Below are positions 34,130 to 45,450 of a DNA stretch of 64,000 nucleotides, piece after piece. Where the stretch lies: contig JAPVLO010000180.1 in the NCBI GenBank assembly GCA_027257055.1, positions 1,860,001 through 1,924,000 on the forward strand, written 5' to 3'. The translations under genes were made by a program, and so were the position numbers. Origin of the DNA: Cephalopachus bancanus. Its lineage: Eukaryota > Chordata > Mammalia > Primates > Tarsiidae. Positions within the stretch are counted from its first letter, which is position 1; every line of letters starts with the position of its first letter. The notes below the pieces were generated by a model. It was not told the DNA's origin. It saw only the letters and a list, made by a program, of their open reading frames with translations, and did not search any database.

Positions 34130-35256
34130 TTCTGTCTGTCCAGACCAACTCAGGTTCTTGTCATTATACAGCAAACCAAAAATCTCTAAGCCCCCAACAA
34201 AATGAACAGACCCCTCTGAGCCAAGAGAAACCTGCTAAGGGAGGGTGGGCACCCTCTCTTGTGGATTTAGGCATCAAAAAAGAGACCACAAGATGGAGTG
34301 AATAGACTGCAGAAATAGGATATCAAATGCCACCTGACGCTGGCCTGGCATCACATGACAGAGAGCCAGTCCTGAAGGAAATAAAACAGTTCACCCCAAA
34401 GCATATTTCTTTTTTCTTTTTTTTGAGTTGGATTCTCACTCTGTCACCCAGACTGGAGTGCAGTGGCCGCTCCCGGCCACCACAGCCTCGACCTGCTGGG
34501 CTCCGGCGATCCTTCCGCCTCAGCCTTCCGAGTAGCCGGAATTACAGGCATGCGCTACCACGCCCGGTTGATATTTTGATTTACTGTAGAGATGAGGGCT
34601 CACTAAGATACCCAGGCGGGTATCGAACCCGCGGGCTCAAGCAATCCACTCACCTCAGCCTCCCAAAGGCGCAGGATTACAGGCTGAGCCACCGAGCCCA
34701 GCTCAAAGTATATTTCTTTGACATATTTAAAATAGCCCCACAAATCTGCCCTTTGTGGGGAAAGGTGTTTGTATCTGCAGAGATTCCTCATTCATGTGGT
34801 CAAATCTTCCCCCTTCTGGGCCTTCCTGGGTCCAAAAGGGATTAGCCTTCAAAATCTGAACAAGAGACATTTGCCATCTATTCTAAGGGCTGCCACCTGC
34901 AAGCCTTCATCTATGTAATAAGAAGTGTGGTCCCTATAGCCTCCTCCCCTTAACTCAGACATTCCCTTTTACCAATTTCAGGTCTTTAGACAATAGCTCC
35001 ACTCTCAACCAGCTGTCAACTAAAGGATCCCTAAAGCCCACCTGTGACTTGTGAGCTCCCTGCTTGGAGAAATTCCACTTTTCTGGGTTGAACTAATGTA
35101 TACCTCACATGTACTGATTTCTGTCAACTTTGTCTCCCTAAAATGTGTAAAATCAAGTTGTCACCCAACCACCTCAGGCACATGGTCTCAAGACCTCTTG
35201 AAACTGTACCCCGGGAAAGGCCACTCATATTTGGCTCACAATAAACCTCTTTAAAT
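34130..35256 (+). mobile_element. ERV LTR, split by an Alu
   Basis: The right part follows the order of a known long LTR: 'ccagctgtcaactaaaggatc', 'gcccacctgtgacttgtgag', 'tccctaaaatgtgtaaaatc', 'caccacctcaggcacatgg'-like and 'gctcacaataaacctcttt', the last holding the AATAAA. The left part (34130-34400) is probably the U3. An Alu (34413-34703) sits inside it and another Alu (35267-35554) cuts its 3' end. No viral genes are nearby. The family is uncertain (ERV1- or ERVL-type). Confidence 0.65.
34413..34703 (-). mobile_element. Alu, lineage-specific type
   Basis: A full-length antisense copy with 'ggccgctcccggccaccac', 'gatttactgtagagatgag' and an intact B box (complement of 'ggtatcgaacccgcgggc'). 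The target duplication caaagcatatttcttt / caaagtatatttcttt lies at 34397-34412 and 34704-34719. Confidence 0.96.
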
Positions 35257-35266
35257 ATTTTAGTAT

Positions 35267-35554
35267 CAGCTGGGCTCAGTGACTCAGCCTGTAATCCTGC
35301 GCCTTTGGGAGGCTGAGGTGAGGGATTGCCTGAGCCCACGGGTTTGAGACCTGCCTGGGCAGGTGAGACCTCGTCTCTACAATAAATCAAAAAATCAGCT
35401 GGGCGTGGTAGTGCATGCCTGTAATTCCGGCTACTTGGAAGGCTGAGGCGGAAGGATCGCTGGATCCCAGCAGGTCAAGGCTGCAGTGGCCAGGAGCGTC
35501 CACTGCACTCCAATCTGGGCGACAGAGTGAGACTTCAACTCAAAAAAAAAAAAA
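35267..35554 (+). mobile_element. Alu, lineage-specific type, short-linker subfamily
   Basis: Full-length, with the perfect target duplication attttagtat at 35257-35266 and 35555-35564. It reads 'gggcaggtgagacctcg' (short form) and 'acaataaatcaaaaaatc'. Confidence 0.97.
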
Positions 35555-35564
35555 ATTTTAGTAT

Positions 35565-36375
35565 GGCTTTTCGTCAATGACTCTTCCATAGGACCCTTGG
35601 CCCTCATCTTCACAGCACTGGTTCTACTTGTGATTTCTTGCTTATTTATCTGAGTATTTAACCAAAACCTGCCTCCTCCCTAGTGTGTGACCCTTAGTAC
35701 CTGGCCTAGAATGCATGATCACTTGGTAATTCCTGGATGGATGGAAGGAAGGCTAAATGCAATCAATAGGGAGGGAGGGAAGCAAAGAGCCCACCCCAGG
35801 TGCTGAGGGAGTTGTAATCCCAGGGACCCCTGCCTCAGACAGTCCTGGGACTTGGCTTCTGGTGGCCTATAAGAGCAGAGAAGAGCTTTCCTCAGGAGGT
35901 GTCTGGAGAGAGTTTGGGCTACTCTTCCATGTGGCCTGCCCTCCATCATTTACATGTGTGTGCCCGGCCTCTTATGGACCCTGTTCTCTGGTCCAGCTTA
36001 CTCTCTGCCCTCCTAAAAGCATCTCTGTACAGGGGTGTGGCTCTGTCTTCTCTCCACAAGTTCTAAGCTCCAGGGGCAGGAGTTGTACCTCCTTCGTGTG
36101 AAGCTCCCACAGGTACGAATTTCACCTGTACACATTACTTCTTCTGCTCTTTTCACATAAAAAGACCTCTCCCTGCCTCCTCCAAATCTTCCCATCCTCA
36201 GAGGCACAGCTTAACCTCCCCCTCCCCCTTGAAGTCCTCCCAGGACCTTCCAGCCAATAGTGCTTGTTTTTCTTCAGAACTGCACAGAAAGCCTCTGCAT
36301 GAGCTCTTCCTGCATCTAACCTTGAACTTGCTGATTGACTGTCTCTGTATCCCGAAGTTGGGTGTCTCCCCATTT
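35565..36375. other. Unique and old-repeat sequence
   Basis: 35640-35740 and 36110-36300 have L2-like texture ('cctctccctgcctcctcc', 'cccatcctcagaggcac'). I cannot set boundaries. No exon is seen. Confidence 0.4.
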
Positions 36376-36494
36376 AGGGTGACCAGCTCTTTCCAGTTTG
36401 CTACTTTGCCTGGCAGTTTTTCCATTAAACACGGGAGGCCTCACCTCTCGGAAACCCTCTTGGTTCTGGGCAAACCAGGACAGCTGGTCACCCT
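36376..36494. mobile_element. MITE with perfect 13-bp terminal inverted repeats
   Basis: Its ends are agggtgaccagct (36376-36388) and agctggtcaccct (36482-36494), exact complements. The interior has 'ccagtttgctactttgcctgg' (in pieces) and 'ttctgggcaaaccaggac', also partly complementary, so the whole 119 bp can fold. This is the build of a non-autonomous mammalian DNA transposon with 'agggtgacca' ends. A target duplication is not obvious. Confidence 0.8.
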
Positions 36495-36749
36495 CACCCT
36501 TCCTCCATCCTGGCCTACCTACTCCAAGTTTTCACCAAGCTGCTGTTGACTTGAAAGTCAAGGCTCAAACTCAGGAGTCGCCTCCTCCAGAGAGCTATCC
36601 CCTACTGGATGCAGGAGTGGTCCACTCTGCAATGCAGTCGTTGTTCTGCTGGGGTCCCCATGACCGTGGGTCTCTTGGGGATGTGTGCTCACACCTCAGT
36701 GCTCAGCATGTCATCTGCCACCCAACAGGTGCTCAAGAAGGAAGGGCTT
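36495..36749. other. Unique sequence
   Basis: Nothing recognised. Confidence 0.4.
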
Positions 36750-37175
36750 GTGGAACTGGCAGGAGTACTAGGTGGTCTGGGATGCACTGTGTCTCTCTCA
36801 AGGGATGTGGAAGTCCTAACCCCAGTTACCTGCAAATGTGAACTTATTTGGAAATGGGGTTTTCGCAGATGATCAAGCTCAGATGCAGCCATTAGGGTGG
36901 GCCCTGATCAAATATGACTGGTGTCCTTAGAAAAAGAAAAAATTTGAACACAGCAGGGGACATGCACAGAGGGAAGAACTTCCATACCACATGAAGAGAC
37001 AGGAATAAGATGCTGAATACAAGCCAAGAGAGACCCGAGGCCAGAAGCCAGGAGAGAGACTGGGTCAGACCACTCAGAGTGCCAGAGGGGGCCTGGCTCT
37101 GCTGGCACCTTGACTTTGGACTTCTGGCCTCCAGGGCTATGAGACACCCAACTTCTGTTGCTTAAGCCACCTGGC
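36750..37175 (+). mobile_element. MLT1-type MaLR LTR
   Basis: Clear MLT1 order: 'ggaagtcctaaccccagtta', 'gtgaacttatttggaaatgg', 'gcagatgatcaagctcagat', 'gtgggccctgatcaaatatg', 'tgactggtgtccttagaaaa', 'ggcaccttgactttggactt', 'ctggcctccagggctatgag' and 'ctgttgcttaagccacc'. Confidence 0.92.
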
Positions 37176-38247
37176 CCCAGCAAGCAAGTTCACCAGGGCT
37201 CATGTAGGAAACAGTTGTATTCTCCATTCCACCGTCACCCTTCACAGGTGGAAACCAACCTGTGGCTCAAGCCTTTACTGCCACTGTGTGAAAGCTTGGA
37301 GACCCAAGCTCCAGATTGTCTGGTGGCGAAGGGTCTTCAGGTGCTCTCTAGTCAAATAGTCCTCTCATGGTGGTCATTAACAGGCCTGGGAGAACAGTGT
37401 CTGAATTCTCAACACCCTTGCCATCCCACAGACTCTGGCAGCCTGGACCCATGGGGGCAGGGTGGGGGAGGGGGCTTCTTCTCCGTCTCCCTCCATTGCT
37501 CCTCCCTACCTCTCCCAGCCCCTGAAGGCTGCAGGGGGAGGGGACGTCCCACCCATCTGGAGTTGCGTGGCCTGGCTTTGCTGTGCACCGCCAGGCAACT
37601 GCGTTTCACGCGGGGGTTCTCTGAGTCAGTCGGCATTCTGACCATTCTTCCCAGGACACTCTCTGGCGGTCCCATAGGGAACATTGTACTTCCTGCGAGG
37701 GGACTGCATGGATCAGGTGGTGGGTGGGCCATGCACACCACCCCATACACTGGGAGAAGCACCTCCACCATCCTCTCCCCAAAGGCTCGCTTGGCCCTTC
37801 TGGGTGCTCTGGGGCAGGGTTTGAAAAGCCTCGGGCTTCTCTCTCCTGCGGGATCTGCTGGCACCTGGCCCATGAGAAAGCACCTTCCAGGACTGCGCAC
37901 TCCTGTGCAGACAGGTGGCCTCCTTGCCTCCCGTCGCCCCAGTGTGCCACTCACCAGCCCAGCACTCTCCAAGTGTCCTGGGCAGGGTGGCTCACCTACC
38001 GCCCGACCACAGCGAGGGCTCAACGCCTTGGCTCTCACTCTCCAGAACATCCTGCACCACTGCAACTTCAGCCCGTCTACACCTGAGGTGTGCTGGGGTC
38101 CTGCTGGTGGTCTACACCTCACTCTCAAATATGCAGTGATGGCTCCTGAGCTAGTTGATTAGCTTTGGGCCCCCTAAAGTGTCCAGGCCTGGATGTGGGG
38201 TGCAGATGTTCAGAGGAGCTGGGAGCATCTCCTGCACGATGTGAGTA
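37176..38247. other. Unique sequence with a long chance open frame
   Basis: A plus-strand frame stays open for 334 codons (37158-38162) and a minus-strand one for 239. The plus frame has no ATG until about codon 190 and begins inside the MLT1 LTR. It has no recognisable domain. I treat both as chance at high GC. Confidence 0.45.
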
Positions 38248-38362
38248 AGGACCCTGAGGGCGAAGGAGCCCTGAGAGCCAAGGAGGTCCGGAGGACCAAG
38301 AAGGCCTGGAAGACCAAGGAGACCTGAGGACCAAGGAGGCCCAGAGGACCAGGCAGGCCTGT
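38248..38362 (+). repeat. Minisatellite, ~18-bp unit
   Basis: Degenerate repeats of 'ggaccaaggaggcctggag' and its variants, six or seven copies. Confidence 0.85.
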
Positions 38363-38998
38363 GGGGGTGCTTGAGGTTCCCAGGCCACACCCAGGCAGTG
38401 TGAACATCAGAACCACAGTGGAAGGAATGAACCAGAACCCACAGGATGAAGCAGAACGCCTGGGTCCTTGCTTATGCTCGGAAAATCCAGCGAGTCCAGA
38501 AATCAGAAGTGTCCAAATGTATCCCCCAAGGGCCTCCCCTCAGGGTGACGCTCACTTGGCCCATCCTTCCCACTTTTGAGATGGAGAAACAGAAACCCAG
38601 AAGGATGCAGTCACTTTCCCAGGATGCTCAGTGTTCTGGCCAGAGTGACAGGTCCAGGATTAGCCCAGGCCTTTGGACGCCAGGTGCGAGCTGTTCATGA
38701 CTCCCCAAGCCGGGTGGAGGTGTCAGCCCTGCATGGCCCTCATCGCATGGCACTCCAGGACGTGCCTCTGCCCCGAGGGTTGGCCCCAGCATCACCCCAA
38801 GTCCGGGCAGCTCCTTATTCTCCTGGGGGGCACAAATGCCCTTGGAGCAACCCTCAGAGGACCCACCCTCCTCCCTCGCTCTCCCACCTCCCAGGCCCGA
38901 GCCCCAAACTTATTAGGCAGACGCCAGTCACCTCCACCTTAATAAATAAGAATCTCTTTTCAGCGTCTTTGTCTTCCTCACCTCGGAGCCCACCTCCT
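38363..38998. other. Unique sequence with a MIR
   Basis: 38572-38680 ('gagatggagaaacagaaac', 'gatgcagtcactttccc', 'gtccaggattagccc') is MIR. Otherwise nothing is recognised. Confidence 0.45.
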
Positions 38999-39330
38999 GT
39001 AACCACACTGTCAATTACACCTTGTGTCTAGCAAGGCCAGAGCTAATGAAAAGCAATAGAGAATTCACTGCCTTTTAATGAGGGAAACATGGCTTTTACA
39101 GGGAGCAATTTATTGGGCCAATTCCCCCCGTCCATCACCCAGGGGACCAACTGCCTTTTTGTACCCTGCGTTTGTTACCATGTCAGGCACCATGTAAAAC
39201 TGCCAGCCCAGCACCGAGGTGAAGGCACTGACTCAATTTACAGGGTGACATCTCTAATCTCCCTCCTCGGAGCAGTAAGTGATCCTGGCAATGATATGCA
39301 TAGAAATTAATTACTCCGTGCCCCCTGCTC
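38999..39330. promoter_or_regulatory. Enhancer-like island 6
   Basis: No repeat signature. It contains 'agagctaatgaaaagcaat', 'ccttttaatgagggaaac', 'gcaatttattgggccaat' (a CCAAT-type word), 'caatgatatgcatagaaa' and 'ttaattactccgtg'. Composition and motif density match the other islands. Inferred enhancer. Confidence 0.5.
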
Positions 39331-40274
39331 CTCCCCGGCAGCTGGGAGTGGGGCATCCTCCCTGGCCAGAACCGCTGGGCTAGCTGTCCGCTGACCTTCC
39401 TCATCGTTAGACGCTCATCCCTGCTGGAGCGTGCAGGAGAGACAGGGGACCATGCTGCCCAGAAAAGACAAGGGAAAAACGCATGGAAGGTAGTATCTTG
39501 CACTGCTGAAGGTCAAGGGCAAATACCAGGTCCATCACCATTTCCAAGGGAGTGAGGGAGGCAAGGATGCAGGAAGAACACTCCAGGCTGAGATTCTGGA
39601 GACATCTCATTTGCCACTAATTTTCTGTGACCTTGGACACGGACTCTCACCTCTAAAGTAAAGTGTTAAAATGTTTCAAACAGAGTGATAGTTCCGATGT
39701 TATGCCAAAACAGAATGCCCGTCCACATTCCCTTCCCCACCCGCCTTCTCTGAATAATGGAATAAACCATTCCCAGCCGCTGGATGGGAGGCCTGGTTGA
39801 GCCGTGTGGCCTCTGGTGAGTCTTATAATTTTCTGCCCTCTAAAGAGTCATAGCGTTCATGATCTACCTACTTTCAAAGATGATTTTGAGAGTCAAATGA
39901 GGTGAAGTTTTTAAAAATACACAATCATATGTTTTAAGTTTTAAGCCCAGGGTTAGCTTGGAGGAATTAGAGGAAATGGCTGTTTTGAGGAACACTGAAC
40001 CAGAGTTCCTGCTTCCGAGCATTTTTCACACTTCTGGTCACATCTGAAGCCCTCCCATTAGGCTGTCGTCTCTTTGAGCCTTCAGATATGACTTACTAAT
40101 AAAAAGTTAGCATCTGCTTACTCTGCTGTAGCATAATTAGATTGATCACCATCACACTGGCATCGACCATCACAGAAAACCTGCAGAGTAAACACTACTG
40201 CCATTTCATGAAAGTGAGATTCAGAGAGATACATTAGCTGGCCTAGGTCACTCTGCAAATGAAGGGGACAGGAT
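39331..40274. other. Unique sequence with MIR pieces
   Basis: 39600-39665 and 40150-40270 ('cactactgccatttcatga', 'gagattcagagagatacatt') are MIR-like. No exon. Confidence 0.45.
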
Positions 40275-42035
40275 ACTTTCAAAAATTAACTTTACTGAGC
40301 TATAACTTGCAAACGATGAAAGGCATACATTTTAAAGGTACAGTGTGATGAACCTTGAAGAATATCTACACCCATGTCACCATCACCCTGATTGAGATGT
40401 TGGGCATATAGTTACAATGACCCCCAAAGATTTCCTTGTGACCCTACCCAGCCAACTTCATCACTCCATTTCCAGGAACACTCTGATCCACCTTATTGTT
40501 TAGATTGTCTTGCTTAGCATGTCACAAGAGGGAAACCACCCAATATATATTCTTCTGTGTCTTTGTCACTTAGGGCATTGTTTTGAACAATTTTTTGCAT
40601 GTATCAATTGTTTATCTCTTTTCATTGTTGAATATCTACTTATCAGTTCACCTATTGCTGGTTAGATACTTTTCTCAGTTTTTGGCAATAAAAAAAAAGT
40701 TAATATGAACATTTGGGTACAAGTTTTTGTGTGGACATATGCAGCTTTTTGATAGATGTTTTAGGATTTTCTAAGAACATGGTCATGTTCTTTGCCAATG
40801 AAGTCACTTTTACTTATTTATTTCTTATCTGTAAGATTTTTTATTTCTCTTTCCTGCCATATTGCACTAGCTAATGCCCCAAATCACAAATACAATGTTA
40901 AATAAAGATGAGAGAAAGAAAATATTTGCAATGCTTTCAATATTAGGGAAAAAGTGCAAATTTTTCACTATCAAGTATGATGTTAGCTCTAAATTTTTTT
41001 ATAAGTACTTTTTATCATGTTAGGGAATTTTTCTTTTATCTCTAGTTGGCTTAGAAATTTTTTTAAAATTGCGAATGAGTTGAATTTTTTTTTTGAGTTG
41101 GAGTCTCACTCTGTAACCCAGACTGGAGTGCAGTGGCCGCTCCCAGTCACCGCAGCCTCGACCTGCTGGGCTCTGGCAATCCTTCTGCCTCAGCCTTCTG
41201 AGTAACCAGAATTACAGGCGTGCACTACCATGCCCGGCTGATTTTTTGATTTACTGTAGAGATGAGGTCTCGCTGCCCAGGCGGGGTCTCGAACCCGCGG
41301 GCTTGGGCAATCCACTCACCTCAGCCTCCCAAAGGCGTGGGATTACAGGCTGAGCTACCGAGCCCGGCTTATGAGTTGAATTTTATCAAACGTATTTTCT
41401 TCATTTGTTTAGATAAACACATGGCATTCTTGCTTTACTCTGCTAATATGATAAATTATATTGATTAATTCTTGAGTGTCAAGCCAACCTTGCATTTCTG
41501 ATGTAAACCCCATTTGGCCATGGAATGTTATCCTTTTTCTATGTTGCTGTATACAATTTGTTAATAATTTGTTAGTGATCTTTGAGACAATATTCATGAG
41601 AGATAGCCTGTAGGTTTCTTTTCTCATTATGTCTTTGGTTTTGGTGTGAGAGGTAATGCTATCTTCACAAAAATAATTTGAGAAGTATTCCTTCCTTCTT
41701 ATTTTCTGAAGGAATTAGTGGAGAATTGGTACTATTTCTTCTGGGTGTCTTCTTTGTAGGAAAGTTTAGTTTTTTTATTACTAATTCAATCTCTTTAATA
41801 AGTATAAGACTCCAGATTTTTTCTGTTTCTTTTTCAGTCAGTTTATGTCATTCATGCCTTTCAAACAATTTGTCCATTTTCTCCAAGTTGTTGCATTTAT
41901 TGGCACAAAGTTACTTCTAATATTCCCTTATTATTCTACTGATGTCTATAGAATTGGAGCCAGGATTTGGACACAATCCTATCTGACTCCAAAGTTTATG
42001 ATCTTTCTTCATGCAATCCTATTTCTTTTATGAAA
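40275..42035 (-). mobile_element. Old L1 (L1M-type), 3' UTR and part of ORF2, with nested Alu
   Basis: The left end is the L1 3' end in antisense ('tttactgagctataacttgc', 'aaaggtacagtgtgatgaac', 'ccatgtcaccatcaccctga', 'aagtttttgtgtggacatat'). It passes into antisense ORF2 ('gccaaccttgcatttctgat', 'ggaattagtggagaattggt', 'caatttgtccattttctcc'). Many stops, so dead. The Alu at 41087-41370 divides it. Confidence 0.88.
41087..41370 (-). mobile_element. Alu, lineage-specific type, short-linker subfamily
   Basis: Full-length antisense copy inserted in the L1, with the perfect 12-bp target duplication atgagttgaatt at 41075-41086 and 41371-41382. 'Gaggtctcgctgcccaggcg' is the short-linker form in antisense. 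Confidence 0.97.
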
Positions 42036-42040
42036 TGCAG

Positions 42041-42104
42041 GTTCTGGGAGGGGCCGTATATGACGTTCTCAGAAAGAAATACCTTAACAGCATTTGGAAG
42101 TCAG
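42041..42104 (+). other. Exon-like 64-bp segment (unproven)
   Basis: A 64-bp stretch, open in one frame (VLGGAVYDVLRKKYLNSIW plus KS), is bounded by 'tttcttttatgaaatgcag' on the left and 'cag|gtgaga' on the right, like splice sites. I do not recognise the peptide. It borders the L1 and may simply be part of an old repeat. Confidence 0.15.
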
Positions 42105-42539
42105 GTGAGAGCAGGTTTTCTAGAAGGAAGTTAATGTGTGTGTACATGCATCACGGAGGCCTAGGGGTTGAGCTGAGGACCTCAAGGAAGACAAGAGGAA
42201 GAAGACAGTCACAATTTGTTTGTTAAAGTAATTGAACCGTAAACTTGAACTGCACAGGCATGCCAGGATCTTTATGCTGCCAAAGGGTGGCTCTGTGGGA
42301 GCTGGGGGTGAGGCAGGTTCAGTGCTACTGAACCCACACACATGCTTTGGAGCAGGTGTGCCTATGACAACGTCTCTCAAATGATGACTCAATTTATTTC
42401 ACAGTTTTCTTTACTTATTCCACTGAAGAATTGTCATGTTGACAGGATGTGTTGGCAGCATGCAGCTTTAACTTGGCTCACATGCATCATTGCGTACCCA
42501 GAAGCCATCTCCTGTCCCTTCTCTAAGCAGGCAGATCTC
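42105..42539. other. Unique sequence
   Basis: Nothing recognised. Confidence 0.35.
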
Positions 42540-42925
42540 TCCTTCTGTCATGGAGACTGAGGATGCCAGATGGTTGCTTTCCCGCTTCCCTTGAAGCTAG
42601 GAGTGGCCTTGTGGCTGGTAGCAGAACTACAGAGAAAGTCTGTTGAAAGACTCCTGGGAAAGCTTTCCCCTCTGCCTCCTGGTGAGCATGCTTCCACCCC
42701 GCCTGGGCTTCCTGCTCCTTTCCTTGGTTGTATAAGTGTGGAAGCCTGGGGCACGTCCAGTTCTCCTGGAACAATGTGACAATGATGCAAGCCTGCAAAG
42801 CCATCAGGTAACATAATAGGACAAAAAGATCCAGGTCCTTGGCGATGTCATCAAACCATTGAACCAGCCTGGAGCCACCCACTTCTCGGCTTCTTGGTAT
42901 GAGGCTGTACATGTATTTTTCTTAA
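42540..42925 (+). repeat. Old LTR-like interspersed repeat, family uncertain
   Basis: 'Gaagctaggagtggccttgt', 'gaagtctg/gaaagtctgttg', 'ctcctgggaaagctttccc', 'aagatccaggtccttggcg', 'atgtcatcaaaccattgaac' and 'ttcttaaagccactgc' follow the order of a well-known mammalian repeat that ends in 'tttaagccactg'. I recognise the order but not the name. Confidence 0.6.
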
Positions 42926-43689
42926 AGCCACTGCTAGAGCATTCTATTATTAGAACCTTAACATCTTAACCAATGAACCCGGAAGGTCTCCCTCTGTCCA
43001 ACGGTCTCACATGGCACCAAGGTGTTTGTAAGACCAGAAATGTAAGCCCTCTGACCACACAGCAATGCTAAAAACCAAGATGATCCAGAAAATTCTTAAT
43101 ATAACTTTTAAGATTACGAGTAAAATGAAAACAGGAATTAAAATTTTCTCCTGGAGAACTTTAGAACCCTGCATGATATAACCATCGTCCTGGCCCAAAG
43201 GTCCCAGTAGGAGAAACGTTCTCCAGAAGTGTGGGCTTTGAAAGTCAGAATTTTGGAAGACAGAGGGACATTCATCACATTCCTCTCCTTGTAACACATT
43301 ATCTCCTGTCACTTCCCCCAGCGTCATTGGCAGCATGTGCACCTTCCATCACAAGGGGCCGGGCCCTTGTAGCTTGAGAGAGAGACTGTCTCTCACAAAG
43401 GCAGCCATCTTAAGTGAAGAGGAGCCTAGAGGGACAGAGCAGTGGGGAAGTGAGAGGGGAGAGCTGTCACTACCCGGAGGAGGAAACTCAACCATTCAGT
43501 CAACCTTCGGGAGGAAGGTCAGTCTCTCAAGTCGCCAGAGTCATCAGAGAACTGTGAAGAAACACAACTCCAGAGCACAGGTGATGCTTTTCAAAATGTT
43601 ATGCAAGATACTTTCACCAACAGAAAGACATTTGATCACACTGGCGGTTAGTGAGAATGTGAGGCAGTCCTAACTCACATTCTCTGCTG
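42926..43689. other. Unique or unassigned old repeat
   Basis: AT-richer sequence without clear family phrases. No exon is seen. Confidence 0.35.
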
Positions 43690-43990
43690 GCAAGCGGGTA
43701 ACGGGGTCACAGCCATTCTGGTGAATGGTGTGGCGATATATCGCACCAACACTCATACGCAGCAACCCACTTCTGGGTCTATGCTCTGCAGACAGAGTGT
43801 GCATGGCAACACACATGCAGGAAGATTATGGGGAGCACTGGCTTTTTGTAACAGTGAGAATCGGTACTATTGCTACTACTGACCAGTGGGGGAATGGATC
43901 CATCGATGCTGGGTATTCACACAGTGGAACACTACACAGCACTGAACACAAGGGAACCGGGTTTCCCACTGTTGAGTGAGGGGCATTGCG
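43690..43990 (+). repeat. Highly decayed L1 3' fragment
   Basis: 'Acccacttctgggtctatg', 'gaatggatccatcgatgctg' and 'attcacacagtggaacacta' with 'cacagcactgaacac' match, loosely, the end of L1 ORF2 in sense orientation. Confidence 0.5.
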
Positions 43991-44329
43991 GAGGACAAGC
44001 TTAAGACCCTGCGAGAGGAGATCATGTGCCCTTCATGGGGATATCTGTGTGCCTTAATAGGATAGAGGCTAGCATGGAAATTATAAAGCCTTCCAGGATT
44101 GTTCCCACCTCTCTGAGGTAACAGGCCAGCAGGACTGGGAAGGGGCACATGGGACTGCAGCTGGATTTGCCATGCTTTACTTCTTGAGCCTGTATGGCCT
44201 CCATACTTTTTGTGTGTCTGACAATTTTTGATACTGTTTAAACAGCGGTGGGAAGCAGAGAAGCAGAGGTGTCCTGAGAGCTTGGTGGTGGGATGGTCCG
44301 CGGCAGAGGCAGGAGCCTCGGAATCGGAG

Positions 44330-44485
44330 ACCTATGCCTGGACCCTGGCTCTCCTGCTGGCCGACTGTGGCATGGTCTGAGGGGCAAGTTAATTAACCTC
44401 TTGTGAACCTGACTTTCCCAGATGCAAAATAAGAATAATGATATTGACTCTTACCTGCATGTGACCATTTCAGTAATTAAATAAA
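44330..44485 (+). repeat. MIR
   Basis: 'Ggcaagttaattaacctctt', 'aacctgactttcccagatgc' and 'aaaataagaataatgatatt' match the MIR core in sense orientation. Confidence 0.8.
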
Positions 44486-44502
44486 ATATTGCCTGCCCCT
44501 TG

Positions 44503-44895
44503 CTGCCTCGATCTGTTTTGTGCTGCTGTACAGGGATACTCAGGGAGGGGTATTGATACAGGAAAAGGTTATTGGCTTATGGTTCTGCTGGCTGGAAGGG
44601 TCAAGACTGGGCGTCTGTATAGACGAGGGCCTCAGGCTGCATCCACTCATGGCGGGAGGGAAAGCGCAGAGACCACATGGTAGGGAGGGAGCCAGAGGGG
44701 ATGGGGGAAGGTGCCAGTCTCTTTTCAAGACCAGTGCCCTAGGAAACCACCAGAGTGAGAAATCGCCCCTAGGGGCGGGGCCTCCATCTGCTCATGAGGG
44801 ATCCGCCCCAAACACCTCCTGAGGCCTCACCCCCCACACTGGGGATCACATTTCAACACTTGTAGGGGACCAGCATTTGAACCACGGCAGTAGCC
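44503..44895 (-). mobile_element. MaLR (MST/MLT1-type) LTR
   Basis: Antisense order on the plus strand: 'ctgttttgtgctgctgtaca', 'ggttattggcttatggttctg', 'gaccacatggtagggaggg', 'tgaggcctcaccccccacac', 'gggatcacatttcaacactt' and 'ggaccagcatttgaaccac'. Confidence 0.85.
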
Positions 44896-45159
44896 AGGCA
44901 GTAGCACATTTCTGAGGAGATCCATATTCCCACATTCTGGTTTACCTGGGACAGTCTTGGTTCCTACTTTTCAATCTCACCATGTGGTGATCTAAAAGAG
45001 AGCCCATGCAGCCTACACCCTGTGCACACTCTGTGCGATTCGCATCGGTCCCCTTCGGGCTTCCCATCCTTCGAGACAGCCAGCAGCAATGCTTCCTTTC
45101 TCTTCCTACACCGTCTGTTCTGTGGACTTCCGGTTGACTTCCCACAGCTCCTGTGCTGG
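44896..45159. other. Unique sequence
   Basis: Nothing recognised. Confidence 0.4.
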
Positions 45160-45450
45160 ACCAAGCAGAGTGCTCACGCCTGTAATCCCGGCACTTAGGG
45201 GAGCCAACGTGGGAAGATGGCTTGAGCCCAGGAGTTCGAGACCAGCCTGTGCAACATAGGAAACCTCAACTCTATAGAAAATTTTAAAAATTAGCTGGGT
45301 GTGGTGGTGCACACTGTACCCAGCTACTCAGGAGCCTGAGGCAGAAGGATCACCTGAGCCTGGAAGGTTGAGGCTGCAGTTAGCTATTATTGTGCCACTG
45401 CACTCCAGCCTGGGTGAAAATGAGACTCCAACTCACAAACAAACAAGAAA
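45160..45450 (+). mobile_element. AluJ-like element
   Basis: An older dimeric Alu with ordinary AluJ phrases ('gcttgagcccaggagttcg', 'aaaaattagctgggtgtgg', 'ggttgaggctgcagttagc') and an imperfect A-tail (caaacaaacaag). Confidence 0.93.

Noticed and set aside
34615..34640. tRNA-like 'gggtatcgaacccgcgggc' words
   Set aside because: They are the complement of the Alu B box region inside Alu elements, not tRNA genes.
37158..38162. A 334-codon plus-strand open frame, the longest outside simple repeats
   Set aside because: It starts in the tail of an MLT1 LTR with a non-ATG codon, has no ATG for about 190 codons and no recognisable domain, and a 239-codon frame overlaps on the other strand, as GC-rich chance predicts.
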